44,061 nucleotides of DNA from an uncultured Prevotella sp. (GTDB lineage Bacteria; Bacteroidota; Bacteroidia; Bacteroidales; Bacteroidaceae). The position numbers and the translations under genes are program-made. Where the stretch lies: NCBI GenBank assembly GCA_900771975.1, contig CAAGPV010000086.1:1-44061 (forward strand), read 5' to 3'. Each line of letters begins with the position of its first letter. Position 1 is the stretch's first letter. The notes under the pieces were generated by a model, which was not told where the DNA came from, ran no database searches, and worked only from the letters and a program-made list of their open reading frames with translations. Below, in pieces: positions 35,633 through 43,907 of the stretch.

Positions 35633-37117
35633 ATGAAAAAAATTATTACGATAGTTTTGTTGTTGGGCTTCATTTTGGCAATAAGAGCACAGCAAGTCTA
35701 TTCTCTACAAGACTGTAGAGATTTGGCTCTACAACAAAACAAGCAACTCTCTATCGCTAAACTTCAAGTTGATGTAGCGAAAGATCTTCATAATTCTGCA
35801 AAAACCAAGTATCTTCCACGTGTGGATGCTATAGCAGGATACACGCATTTTAGCAGGGAAATCTCCATACTCAACCATGAACAAAAGAATGGTTTGAGCA
35901 ATTTGGGCAGCAACCTTACAAACAAAGTCGGAACCGAACTCAATAGCCAAGTTTCCGACCTTGTCGAACAAGGGTTGTTGCCTCAGGATGCAGCCCAACA
36001 ACTCTCCAACCTTTTCAACTCTTCCTCATCTTCCTTGACACAGGCTGGCAACAACATCGGTCAGTCTATTCGTGATGCATTCCGCACTAATACAAGAAAC
36101 ATTTGGGTAGGTTCGGTTATGGTAACACAACCCATCTATATGGGCGGAGCTATCAAGGCGACCAACGAAATGGCCCGTATTGGGGAGAATTTAGCACAAA
36201 ACACTGTAGAATCACGACAACAAGACGTTCTGTTTTCTGTAGATAATGCCTATTGGTTGGCCATTTCACTTAAAAACAAACAACGATTGGCAAAAGATTA
36301 TCTTCAACTTGTCAAAAAGCTAAACGATGATGTCCACAAAATGATTGCAGAAGGTGTAGCTACACGCTCGGACGGACTCAAAGTTGATGTAGGAGTTAAT
36401 ACAGCTGAAGTAACTCTAACGCAAGTGGAAAATGGTGTTTCCATTACTAAGATGGCTTTATGTGAACTTTGTGGCCTACCCTTGAACAAGGATATCATGC
36501 TAAAAGACGAAGACAGCGAAACTTTGCCCACCTATTACAACGCCCCCAAAAACCTTACTGACACAGCCTATTATGCGCGGCCAGAACTCAAGAAACTACA
36601 AAATATGATTGAAATGGGCCGACAGTCTACAAGACTCGTTCGATCGCTCTATCTTCCACACATAGCATTGACGGGAGGCATAATGGTTTCCAACCCCAAC
36701 CCTTTTAACGGATGTGAACAAAAATTTGGAGGTGTTTGGAACATAGGTGTTCTTCTTCAAGTTCCAATACTTAATTGGGGAGAAAGCAAATATCGCTTAC
36801 GCAGCACTCGGACGATGACAAGCATTGCCCAATTACAACTCGATGATGCAAAAAACATGATTGCCTTACAAGTGGAACAAAGTCGTTTCAAGTTGGTAGA
36901 AGCTGAGAAACGTCTTTTAATGGCCCAAAAGAACATGACCGCAGCCGAGGAAAATCTAAGATGCGCAAACGTCGGTTTTAAGGAAGGAGTTATGACAGTT
37001 ACCGATGTCATGACCGCTCAAACGGCTTGGAAAACTGCCCAAAGCCAAAAAATAGATGCCGAAATAGAGGTAAAAGTATCTCAAATCGCTTTACAAAAAG
37101 CATTGGGCGTGCTATAA
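35633..37117 (+). CDS. TolC-family outer-membrane efflux protein
   Basis: A 494-residue outer-membrane exit duct. A signal peptide (about 1-19) is followed by two OEP repeats (about 22-270 and 300-490), each a long coiled-coil hairpin with alanine/glutamine-rich helices; SLQDCRDLALQQNKQL and ILNWGESKYRLRS are typical. It carries no lipobox. It starts the operon with a HlyD-type adaptor and two permeases. Confidence 0.92.
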   Translation: MKKIITIVLLLGFILAIRAQQVYSLQDCRDLALQQNKQLSIAKLQVDVAKDLHNSAKTKYLPRVDAIAGYTHFSREISILNHEQKNGLSNLGSNLTNKVGTELNSQVSDLVEQGLLPQDAAQQLSNLFNSSSSSLTQAGNNIGQSIRDAFRTNTRNIWVGSVMVTQPIYMGGAIKATNEMARIGENLAQNTVESRQQDVLFSVDNAYWLAISLKNKQRLAKDYLQLVKKLNDDVHKMIAEGVATRSDGLKVDVGVNTAEVTLTQVENGVSITKMALCELCGLPLNKDIMLKDEDSETLPTYYNAPKNLTDTAYYARPELKKLQNMIEMGRQSTRLVRSLYLPHIALTGGIMVSNPNPFNGCEQKFGGVWNIGVLLQVPILNWGESKYRLRSTRTMTSIAQLQLDDAKNMIALQVEQSRFKLVEAEKRLLMAQKNMTAAEENLRCANVGFKEGVMTVTDVMTAQTAWKTAQSQKIDAEIEVKVSQIALQKALGVL

Positions 37118-37124
37118 GCAGTAT

Positions 37125-38180
37125 ATGCAAGAAGGAACAAAACCATTTTATTTCAAGAAAAAGAACAAAAAAGATATGTCTGCAAAATCACAACACAACA
37201 ACATTATCTTGGCAATCATTGGATTTACTGCTGTGGTTGCCATCGTTGCCATTATTGGCTTTTTTACCCTTGATCGCACCCCTGAAACAATTCAAGGAGA
37301 AGTTGATGTGAGCGAATATCGGGTGGCATGCAAACTACCAGGGCGCATTGTGGAACTTAGAGTGAAAGAAGGCGACTACGTTCATGTGGGCGATACGCTC
37401 GCAATTCTCGAAATTCCAGAAGCCCAAGCACAACAAAAAGTCGCTGAGGCGACAGCAGGAGCAACTGACGCTCTAAGCGATTTGACCCAGGCCCCTACCC
37501 GAAAGGAAGTCGTTGAAAGTGCTTATCAAGTTTACCAACAAGCTATTGCAGCCCGTGACATCGCCCAAAAAACATATGGGCGCATGGACCGGCTATTCAA
37601 CGAGGGGGTTATGAGCGCTCAAAAACGTGATGAAGCCCTTGCAGCCTACAAAGCCACAGAAGCACAGGTGGAAGTGGCTAAAGCCCAATGGGAACTCGCA
37701 AAGAGTGGAGCTCGCGACCAAGAGAAACGCGCTGCCCAAAAGCAAGCACAGGCAGCACGCTCCGCTGTAGACGTTGTAAAATCAGTATTGAAAGAGACAG
37801 TACAAATTGCCACTTGCGAAGGAGAAGTTAGCACCATCTATCCCAAAGTGGGAGAATTAGTTGGATTGGGATCGCCCATTATGAGCATCTCTATGATTAA
37901 CGATATATGGGGAACCTTCAACGTTCGGGAAGATCAGCTGAAAGGGTTAAAAGTGGGAGACATCTTTAAGGCTTACGTTCCGGCCTTTGACAAAGACATA
38001 GACATGAAAATCTATAGCCTAAAGGATGAAGGATCGTATGCAGTATGGAAAGCCACGAAAACAACCGGGCAATACGACCTTAAGACCTTTGAAGTTAAAG
38101 CCCGCCCAACAAAAAACATGGCCGGTTTAAGACCAGGTATGTCATTGATTGTTAAGGACAATAACCTCAAGAAGGAATAA
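37125..38180 (+). CDS. HlyD-family membrane fusion protein
   Basis: A 351-residue adaptor linking the inner-membrane permeases to the TolC duct. One membrane helix (about 25-47), a lipoyl/biotinyl-like half (YRVACKLPGRIVELRVKEGDYVHVGD), an alpha-hairpin (about 105-210), the second half (EGEVSTIYPKVGELVG), and a beta domain. The start is either ATG 37125 (7 nt after the TolC gene) or ATG 37176 (MSAKSQ); neither has a strong ribosome site. Confidence 0.92.
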   Translation: MQEGTKPFYFKKKNKKDMSAKSQHNNIILAIIGFTAVVAIVAIIGFFTLDRTPETIQGEVDVSEYRVACKLPGRIVELRVKEGDYVHVGDTLAILEIPEAQAQQKVAEATAGATDALSDLTQAPTRKEVVESAYQVYQQAIAARDIAQKTYGRMDRLFNEGVMSAQKRDEALAAYKATEAQVEVAKAQWELAKSGARDQEKRAAQKQAQAARSAVDVVKSVLKETVQIATCEGEVSTIYPKVGELVGLGSPIMSISMINDIWGTFNVREDQLKGLKVGDIFKAYVPAFDKDIDMKIYSLKDEGSYAVWKATKTTGQYDLKTFEVKARPTKNMAGLRPGMSLIVKDNNLKKE

Positions 38181-38187
38181 TCATCAC

Positions 38188-39357
38188 GTGAATTCACTTA
38201 AAAGAATCTATAAGGTAGCCTTGAGAGAGTGTGGTATCATCAGCCACAATCCCATCTATTGGTTTTGTATGGTGTTGTTTCCCATAGTTGTTATCTTCTT
38301 TTTCACATCTTTACTTAACAATGGTCAGCCTACTGATATGCCCTGTGGAATAGTTGATTTGGACAACACAGCTACAACACGAGAGATGATTAGAACTCTG
38401 GACGCTTTTGAATCAACCAAAGTTGTTGCCTATTATAATAATGTGAACGAAGCAAGAAAAGCCATCCAACAAGGAAAAATTTATGCTTTTCTCTACATTC
38501 CACGCCATACGACAAGCGATTTGCTTGCTTCAAGGCAACCCCGCATTTCGTTCTATTATTGTTCTACCACCATGGTTGCAGGAAACATGTTGTTTAAAGA
38601 CCTAAAAACAATCAGTACTTTAGGCTCGGCGCAGGTGGGTTCTGCCAAGTTGTCTATGCTGGGGAAAACCGAAAAAGAGATAAAGGCATTCTTGCAACCT
38701 ATTGCATTGGATGTACACATGATAAACAACCCGTGGGCAAACTACAACGTTTACCTTAGCACCATTATGATACCTGGAATATTGGTGTTGTTTATGTTCC
38801 TTATAACACCTTACAGCATAGGTACAGAGCTAAAGTTTAATCGGGCAAAAGAATGGTTGGAACTATCAGGAAACAATATTTTCATTGCTATGATTGGGAA
38901 ACTTTTACCCCAATTCCTCATTTTCCTTACCATTATGTTGGGCTATGAATGGTACGTTTACGGCTACCTCAACTTCCCCCACCCTGGCGGCATAGGAATG
39001 ATACTGTTGCTGGGCGTATTGACCATACTCGCTGCACAAGGGTTTGGAGCATTCGCTTTCGGGCTTATCCCGTCTTTGCGTATGTCGATGAGTATTTGTT
39101 CATTATGGGCTGTACTTGGCTTTTCGGCCTGCGGAGCAACTTTTCCTGCCTTTTCAATGGATGCCATGATTGAAGCCATAGCACAGTTAATACCTCTACG
39201 ACACTATTATATGGTTTACCAAATCACCATTTTCAATGGTTATCCTCTCATCGATGCTTGGCCCAACGTAGTGGCTTTGGTAGCTTTTGCATTGCTTCCT
39301 TTACTTACCATCTTCCGCATCAAAAAAGCAATGATGGAATATGTTTACATCCCATAA
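38188..39357 (+). CDS. ABC-2 type permease, first of pair
   Basis: A 389-residue inner-membrane permease of the YhhJ/YbhR type. One N-terminal helix (about 20-42), a large periplasmic part (about 43-185), then five C-terminal helices. I chose GTG 38188, 7 nt after the adaptor stop, rather than a TTG at 38149 that lies inside the adaptor gene. It is followed by a second, similar permease; no ATPase gene is next to them. Confidence 0.87.
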   Translation: MNSLKRIYKVALRECGIISHNPIYWFCMVLFPIVVIFFFTSLLNNGQPTDMPCGIVDLDNTATTREMIRTLDAFESTKVVAYYNNVNEARKAIQQGKIYAFLYIPRHTTSDLLASRQPRISFYYCSTTMVAGNMLFKDLKTISTLGSAQVGSAKLSMLGKTEKEIKAFLQPIALDVHMINNPWANYNVYLSTIMIPGILVLFMFLITPYSIGTELKFNRAKEWLELSGNNIFIAMIGKLLPQFLIFLTIMLGYEWYVYGYLNFPHPGGIGMILLLGVLTILAAQGFGAFAFGLIPSLRMSMSICSLWAVLGFSACGATFPAFSMDAMIEAIAQLIPLRHYYMVYQITIFNGYPLIDAWPNVVALVAFALLPLLTIFRIKKAMMEYVYIP

Positions 39358-39385
39358 CTCTCTATAAAGGCATTAAAGGTATATC

Positions 39386-40663
39386 ATGAAGAAGAAAGAA
39401 GGTTTTTTCCACCAAATCCATGAGGGGGTACACGATATGTGCTATATATGGTGGTTGGAGATGAAAAACATCTTCAAAGATGAAGGGGTGCTGATTTTCC
39501 TCGTCTTGGTGCCGATTCTTTATCCTTTGCTCTATTCTTGGATTTACAACAACGAAGTAGTGCGCGACGTACCGGTTGCCGTAGTCGATTTGTCACACAC
39601 CAAAACGTCCCGTGAATTTATTCAAAAATTCGATGCTGCCCCCGATGTAAAAGTAGCTTATTTTTGCAACAACTTGCAAGAAGCAGAGTCGCTTGTGGGG
39701 CATCAAGTAGCCCATGGCATCCTCTATTTCCCTGAGGATTTCGAACGAACGCTTCTTCGTGGAGAGCAAGTGCATGTTGGTGTCTATTGCGATATGAGTC
39801 TCATGCTTACCTATAAAGCTATCTATCAAACAGCTCAGGCAGTATCAATGGAAATGGGAAGTGCCATTCAAGCACCTCAAGCCGGAGGAACAACCAATCG
39901 CGATGACGAAATCAACACACAACCATTGGCTTTTGACGAAGTACAAATATTCAATGCAACAGGAGGATATGGCAATGCGCTATTACCTGCCGTGCTCATT
40001 CTTATCTTGCAGCAAACCCTCCTTTTGGGTATCGGGCTCTCTGCGGGAACCGCAAGGGAAAACAACAGATATGCCGACCTTGTGCCTGTCAGTAGGCATT
40101 TTAATGGAATTTTCCGGATTGTTTTGGGAAAATCACTTTGCTACTTTATGATTTATTGCGTTATGGGTGCCTATATCACCCTGGCTGTTCCACGGTTTTT
40201 CCATTTTACATCCATGGTTAACGCAAGCAATTTAATCGGCTTGATGGTACCTTATGTGCTTGCCTGCATCTTTTTTGGAATGATATTATCAGGATTTGTG
40301 CGCTATCGAGAGAACGTTATGTTGCTGGTTGTTTTCACTTCTGTTCCTTTTCTGTTCATCAGCGGAGCCACTTGGCCCCAAAGCAACATCCCTGGCATTT
40401 GGCAAGGAATAGGATGGCTCATTCCTTCCACCTTTGGCATAAGAGGCTTTATACGCATCAGCAGTATGGGAGCAACCCTTCAAGATATCGAAACGGAATA
40501 TCAAGCACTATGGATTCAAGCCACTGTTTACTTCTTTATAACATGCCTTGTCTATCGGGCACAAATCATTGCAACTCGCAAGCATGCCATCCATAGATTG
40601 GAAATGCTCAAACAAAAAATAGAAAACGCAAAGAAAAACAAGACAAAGGGGCAAAAAGCTTAA
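39386..40663 (+). CDS. ABC-2 type permease, second of pair
   Basis: A 425-residue paralogue of the preceding permease. N-terminal helix (about 35-52), periplasmic part containing VAVVDLSHTKTSREF (compare CGIVDLDNTATTREM in its partner), and C-terminal helices with SGATWPQSNIPGIWQGIGWLIP. It ends in a lysine-rich tail. The pair probably forms a heterodimer channel. The gene stops 24 nt before the convergent mrp gene. Confidence 0.88.
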   Translation: MKKKEGFFHQIHEGVHDMCYIWWLEMKNIFKDEGVLIFLVLVPILYPLLYSWIYNNEVVRDVPVAVVDLSHTKTSREFIQKFDAAPDVKVAYFCNNLQEAESLVGHQVAHGILYFPEDFERTLLRGEQVHVGVYCDMSLMLTYKAIYQTAQAVSMEMGSAIQAPQAGGTTNRDDEINTQPLAFDEVQIFNATGGYGNALLPAVLILILQQTLLLGIGLSAGTARENNRYADLVPVSRHFNGIFRIVLGKSLCYFMIYCVMGAYITLAVPRFFHFTSMVNASNLIGLMVPYVLACIFFGMILSGFVRYRENVMLLVVFTSVPFLFISGATWPQSNIPGIWQGIGWLIPSTFGIRGFIRISSMGATLQDIETEYQALWIQATVYFFITCLVYRAQIIATRKHAIHRLEMLKQKIENAKKNKTKGQKA

Positions 40664-40687
40664 CCTTTTACCCCTATTATAGTCTTG

Positions 40688-41797
40688 TTAATGTACTTGC
40701 ACTATCTTTGTCGGTCCCTGCTCTTTGTTTCGTCTGTTCACAACCGTTACAACTGCCTGTGCAAGGTTTATAAAAGCTTGTCCCGTAATAGTGTCTACTT
40801 TTAATGCAGCAGGCTTACCGTCATCTCCGCTTTCACAGATGCCTTGCACCAAAGGAATTTGTGCCAACAACGGAACTTTCATTTCCTTGGCCAATTGCTT
40901 GCAGCCTTCACGACCAAAGATATAATACTTGTTTTCTGGCAATTCCGCTGGGGTAAACCATGCCATATTCTCAACAAGGCCCAAGATAGGAACATTTACC
41001 TTTTCGTTGGTATACATGTCTATTCCCTTACGTGCATCCGCCAAAGCCACCTGTTGCGGCGTACTAACAATGACCGCACCTGTGATACTGATACTTTGCA
41101 AAAGAGTCAGATGAATGTCACTGGTTCCAGGAGGAGTATCTACTATGAAATAATCCAAATCACCCCAATCGGCATCTGCCAGCAATTGCTTCAAGGCAGA
41201 AGATGCCATACCGCCCCGCCAAAGAGTTGCTGTATCAGGATTAACAAAGAATCCTATGCTGAGAAGCTTTACTCCATATTTTTCTATTGGTTCTATCAAC
41301 TGTCTACCTTCTTTCTCTACTGCATAAGGACGTTCCTTTTCCACATCAAACATCTTGGGCATAGACGGGCCAAAAATATCTGCATCCAACAAGCCAACCT
41401 TATAGCCAAGGCGTGCCAACGATATTGCCAAATTGGCAGACACGGTACTTTTTCCCACACCACCTTTTCCGCTACTGACAGCAATAATATTCTTGACCTG
41501 TGGAAGAAATTTCCCCACCTCAGGACGAGGGGCATTTTTAAACTCCGTTTTGATCGTTACATTAACCTCTTTACCCAATGAATAATGGATTTGAGCCTCC
41601 GCTGCTTTTACCGTTGACTTCATAAACGGATCTGTTTCCCGAGGAAAGAGCAGGATTATTTCAACATTGTTGTCCACAACCTTCGGCTGATCTGCAACCA
41701 TTCCACTTTCAACAAGATTCTTTTTGGTTCCCGGATAGACTACTTTCTCCAAAGCATCCATTACCAACTTTGGATATAATATTTTCTTTTCTGCCAT
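40688..41797 (-). CDS. mrp: Mrp/NBP35-family P-loop ATPase
   Basis: A 369-residue protein of the ApbC/Mrp group, FeS-cluster carriers. It has an N-terminal MIP18-like domain (about 8-85), deviant Walker A SSGKGGVGKST (109-119), DADIFGPSMPKM, and DTPPGTSD. The CxxC that bridges the cluster in many relatives is absent: the region reads ENMAWFTPAELPENKYYIFG. I chose ATG 41795-41797; a longer frame would overlap the -7 box at 41820-41827. Confidence 0.93.
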   Translation of the reverse strand: MAEKKILYPKLVMDALEKVVYPGTKKNLVESGMVADQPKVVDNNVEIILLFPRETDPFMKSTVKAAEAQIHYSLGKEVNVTIKTEFKNAPRPEVGKFLPQVKNIIAVSSGKGGVGKSTVSANLAISLARLGYKVGLLDADIFGPSMPKMFDVEKERPYAVEKEGRQLIEPIEKYGVKLLSIGFFVNPDTATLWRGGMASSALKQLLADADWGDLDYFIVDTPPGTSDIHLTLLQSISITGAVIVSTPQQVALADARKGIDMYTNEKVNVPILGLVENMAWFTPAELPENKYYIFGREGCKQLAKEMKVPLLAQIPLVQGICESGDDGKPAALKVDTITGQAFINLAQAVVTVVNRRNKEQGPTKIVQVH

Positions 41798-41819
41798 AAA
41801 CTGATTAATATTTAGTGAA

Positions 41820-41850
41820 CAAAGGTAACTCAAATTGAAGATATATCCAA
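41820..41850 (-). promoter_or_regulatory. mrp promoter
   Basis: Minus-strand TACCTTTG (41820-41827), 20 bp from TTG (41848-41850), and 22 nt from the mrp ATG. Confidence 0.6.
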
Positions 41851-41925
41851 ATCTGTTATTACCCTATATCATCCTAATTAGTTAATTTTATGAAAAGGAT
41901 GGGCATTCTTTTCGCTTGCCGTAAA

Positions 41926-41969
41926 GAGAAACAGGCAAGGAAAAGCGTAAATTTCCTTGCCTGTTTCTC
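41926..41969. terminator. Terminator after the DUF4878 gene
   Basis: A perfect 18-bp inverted repeat (41926-41943 and 41952-41969; core ACAGGCAAGGAAA/TTTCCTTGCCTGT) with an 8-nt loop. It is 24 nt downstream of the minus-strand DUF4878 gene. The T-tract is weak on that strand, but the stem is strong. Confidence 0.75.
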
Positions 41970-41993
41970 ACATGAATTTATGCCCAATAGAGG

Positions 41994-42407
41994 CTATTTC
42001 CCTAAATCCAACTTCCATTCGCCTTTGTCATCCTTACATAATTTGATGTCGGTTTCTTCTTCTTTTCCATTGCCATAAGTGATTTTCATCTTTACATTGG
42101 CTGTCTTTCCGTCTTCAGCTATTTTTTCAGACTGGGCTTCGTAAGACTTTATACCACCCTTCTTGGCATATTCCTTTTCTACTTTATCTTTCAAAATTGC
42201 TGCAAGTTGTTGCTTCCCTTTCTCTAAATCCTCAGCTGATTTCGTTTCACTCTCCTTAAAATAGATAAGATCTACATATCCTTCATAATCTTTGTCAACA
42301 AGGCATTGAACTGATTTTTCTGCAACCTTCTTGGGGGAATTACTGCTACATGCAGTCATAACAAACATTAAAACGACAATACTAAAGACAATACTTAGCT
42401 TTTTCAT
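41994..42407 (-). CDS. DUF4878-like lipoprotein
   Basis: A 137-residue lipoprotein: signal with lipobox MTAC (Cys20), then an NTF2-like domain with KKVAEKSVQCLVDKDYEGYVDLIYF, KSYEAQSEKIAEDGKTANVKMKITYGNGKEE and the tail GEWKLDLGK. This matches DUF4878, a common secreted Bacteroidota family of unknown function. It follows the YiiX-like gene after 65 nt, with a hairpin between them, and is probably co-transcribed. Confidence 0.85.
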   Translation of the reverse strand: MKKLSIVFSIVVLMFVMTACSSNSPKKVAEKSVQCLVDKDYEGYVDLIYFKESETKSAEDLEKGKQQLAAILKDKVEKEYAKKGGIKSYEAQSEKIAEDGKTANVKMKITYGNGKEEETDIKLCKDDKGEWKLDLGK

Positions 42408-42438
42408 AAATTAAAACTTTTATTTGGTTAGTAAATAT

Positions 42439-42463
42439 AACAAGTCTTTTCTAAAGGCTTGTT
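42439..42463 (-). promoter_or_regulatory. Hairpin between the two lipoprotein genes
   Basis: AACAAG-CTTT and AAAG-CTTGTT pair with one mismatch around a short loop. It lacks a T-tract and lies between the YiiX-like stop and the DUF4878 start, so a stability or processing role is possible. Confidence 0.4.
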
Positions 42464-42472
42464 GAGAAAATA

Positions 42473-43126
42473 TTAATCATTAAACACTTTAATCACTTGC
42501 AAACAATCCGACTGCAAAAAGTCTGACGGCAAAATAACATTGCGAAATTTCAGACCAGGAAAATTGACATTATGCCGTTTTCCTTCGGATAGTTCTATTC
42601 CGTTTGCTTGATATGACAATTCCACCAACTCACTACAATACATTTTTGTGGTGTCGCTTAGATCATAGTTATGGTCAAACAGAACGCCACGCTGAAAGAT
42701 TTTCAATGCAGTCTGTGCACTTTTTTGGGCCAACTGCTCATTCTTGCATCTCAAGACACACCCTTTTGATGCACGAATAGTAGAGAAAAACGTTTCAATA
42801 GGTTCGAGCTTCACTCTATCAAGATCGCCTTCAAAATCGGGTTCATCGGGAACTGCATGTACTACCATCACCTTATTATTCTTTATCACCACTATACCAC
42901 AGTGAGAATAGTCGCTGCCTCCATCGGCAAACATCACCGCACGACTTGTCAACCCCGTTCCTTTCCTCAAAACCACATCACCATTACGTGCTTGGTAAGA
43001 AGTCGGAAGGATTGAAAGCCCTACAGGTTTTTCATGATTTGTACAAGCAACGATTGCAAAAATCGCTATCAGTGCCGTTTCCATCATATGCAAATGAGTA
43101 TTAGTGCCCATAAACATATCCGTCAT
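42473..43126 (-). CDS. YiiX-like cysteine hydrolase lipoprotein
   Basis: A 217-residue protein of the permuted NlpC/P60 (YiiX/DUF830) type. A signal with lipobox IVAC (Cys28) precedes the fold: NGDVVLRKG, SDYSHCGIVV with His75, VVHAVPDEP, and MYCSELVELSY with the probable nucleophile Cys164. Such enzymes act on peptide, peptidoglycan or lipid amide bonds; the substrate is unknown. The start could be Met1, Met4 or Met6; a promoter lies just upstream (43139-43168). Confidence 0.85.
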   Translation of the reverse strand: MTDMFMGTNTHLHMMETALIAIFAIVACTNHEKPVGLSILPTSYQARNGDVVLRKGTGLTSRAVMFADGGSDYSHCGIVVIKNNKVMVVHAVPDEPDFEGDLDRVKLEPIETFFSTIRASKGCVLRCKNEQLAQKSAQTALKIFQRGVLFDHNYDLSDTTKMYCSELVELSYQANGIELSEGKRHNVNFPGLKFRNVILPSDFLQSDCLQVIKVFND

Positions 43127-43303
43127 TTCTATACGTCACAAAGATACGACAAATAACGATATGGACAAAATGATAATCTACAAAAAATGCTCTACAAATG
43201 CTACTTTTTCTCTATAATCGGATTTTGAAAAAGCTTCTTTGTCTTTTCTTGCTTATTGCAAATTTGACAGTTGTCATCTCTAAAATGAAATGCTATTGAC
43301 CGG

Positions 43304-43317
43304 TTGACCATTATCAA
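43304..43317. promoter_or_regulatory. FNR/Crp-like box
   Basis: TTGAC-CATT-ATCAA differs at one base from the FNR consensus TTGAT-N4-ATCAA and fits the general Crp/Fnr pattern. Its centre is about 90 bp upstream of the -7 box at 43397. Which regulator binds, if any, is unknown. Confidence 0.4.
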
Positions 43318-43373
43318 GCCAATTGACCTACGGCAATAAAAGGCCAATATCTAAAGGATTTACTCTAAAAAGC

Positions 43374-43404
43374 TTGCCTGTGTGCGAGCACGGCATTAAC
43401 TTTG
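43374..43404 (+). promoter_or_regulatory. Promoter of the small-ORF unit
   Basis: TTG (43374-43376), 20 bp, TAACTTTG (43397-43404). The spacer holds the dyad GTGC-GA-GCAC (43382-43391), a possible operator. The leader before the first small ORF is about 65 nt. Confidence 0.6.
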
Positions 43405-43474
43405 CACTCGAATTAAGGATAAAGATTGTTTTAGGAAACCAGACAAAGTGTCTGAAAAAGAAAGGAAAAAGAAA

Positions 43475-43561
43475 ATGATTACATTAATGATTGCAGCCGT
43501 AGTGGTCTTGACTGTTGCTCAAGCAGTTTCAGTAAACAACAAGATTTCTGCCGGCAAGTAA
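43475..43561 (+). CDS. 28-residue hydrophobic small protein A
   Basis: Begins MITLMIAAVVVLTVAQAVS and ends NNKISAGK. One membrane-helix-length hydrophobic stretch with a basic tail. AAGGA lies about 8 nt upstream of the ATG. It follows a well-formed promoter, and a hairpin with a T-run comes just after it. It resembles small single-pass subunits such as KdpF or CydX only in size and shape; I do not recognise it. Confidence 0.5.
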   Translation: MITLMIAAVVVLTVAQAVSVNNKISAGK

Positions 43562-43565
43562 ACCC

Positions 43566-43598
43566 AAAAAGAGTCGATCAATTCGACAACCTTTTTTT
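43566..43598 (+). terminator. Weak terminator or attenuator between the small ORFs
   Basis: AAAAAG and GTCGA pair with TCGAC and CTTTTT around a 5-nt loop, running into a T7 tract (43592-43598). The G/C part is only 5 bp, so read-through into the second small ORF is expected. Confidence 0.5.
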
Positions 43599-43660
43599 AT
43601 TAGGATTGAAATATATCCTTAGTATGAACAAGAAAACAAGCATTGAAAGGAGTAAGTATT

Positions 43661-43747
43661 ATGGAAGTATTTGAAATCGTAGCAATCGCAACAGTTTTAT
43701 TTGGAGTTGTAACAGGGTTAGGTCTTACTTTTACAGTAAAGAAATAA
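43661..43747 (+). CDS. 28-residue hydrophobic small protein B
   Basis: Begins MEVFEIVAIATVLFGVVTG and ends LTFTVKK: one membrane helix with acidic N-terminus and basic C-terminus. It has the clearest Shine-Dalgarno of the window (AAAGGAG, 8 nt before the ATG). Same length and topology as protein A, 99 nt upstream, though the sequences differ. Function unknown. Confidence 0.55.
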   Translation: MEVFEIVAIATVLFGVVTGLGLTFTVKK

Positions 43748-43800
43748 AAGCCCACAACACTCCAAATCATTAAAAGGAAAAAGAGTTTAAGTTGTATATA

Positions 43801-43832
43801 AAGCATAGGTTGTTTCAACTTATGCTTTTTTT
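43801..43832 (+). terminator. Terminator of the small-ORF unit
   Basis: AAGCATAGGTTG (43801-43812) pairs with CAACTTATGCTT (43816-43827) with one G-T, followed by a T-run to 43832. An alternative pairing, TAAGTTG (43788-43794) with CAACTTA (43816-43822), would break it. Confidence 0.8.
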
Positions 43833-43854
43833 GTGTGCCTAAAAGAAATTATTG

Positions 43855-43903
43855 ATAAAAAAACAAGCGAAACAAAACCTCATGCAGAGGATTTGTTTCG
43901 CTT
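43855..43903 (-). terminator. Terminator after tRNA-Lys
   Basis: On the minus strand AAGCGAAACAAA pairs with TTTGTTTCGCTT (43865-43876 and 43892-43903), with an inner CCTC/GAGG stem, followed by a T7 tract. It lies 4 nt beyond the tRNA 3' end. Confidence 0.8.
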
Positions 43904-43907
43904 TAAG

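Larger units (their letters stand above)
43127..43474. other. Divergent regulatory region upstream of the small ORFs
   Basis: No gene seen. It holds the minus-strand promoter of the YiiX-like gene (TATCTTTG, 43139-43146, 19 bp from TTG at 43166-43168); a perfect dyad TGACA-GT-TGTCA (43265-43276); an FNR-like box (43304-43317) flanked by two more TTGAC elements (43296, 43323); and the promoter of the small ORFs (43374-43404). Confidence 0.5.

Noticed and set aside
37125..40663. Integrated or transferred efflux element
   Set aside because: No integrase, flanking repeats or change in style; the operon looks native to the genome.
41890..42078. 62-codon plus-strand ORF
   Set aside because: Covers the strong inverted repeat at 41926-41969 and the end of the DUF4878 gene on the other strand.
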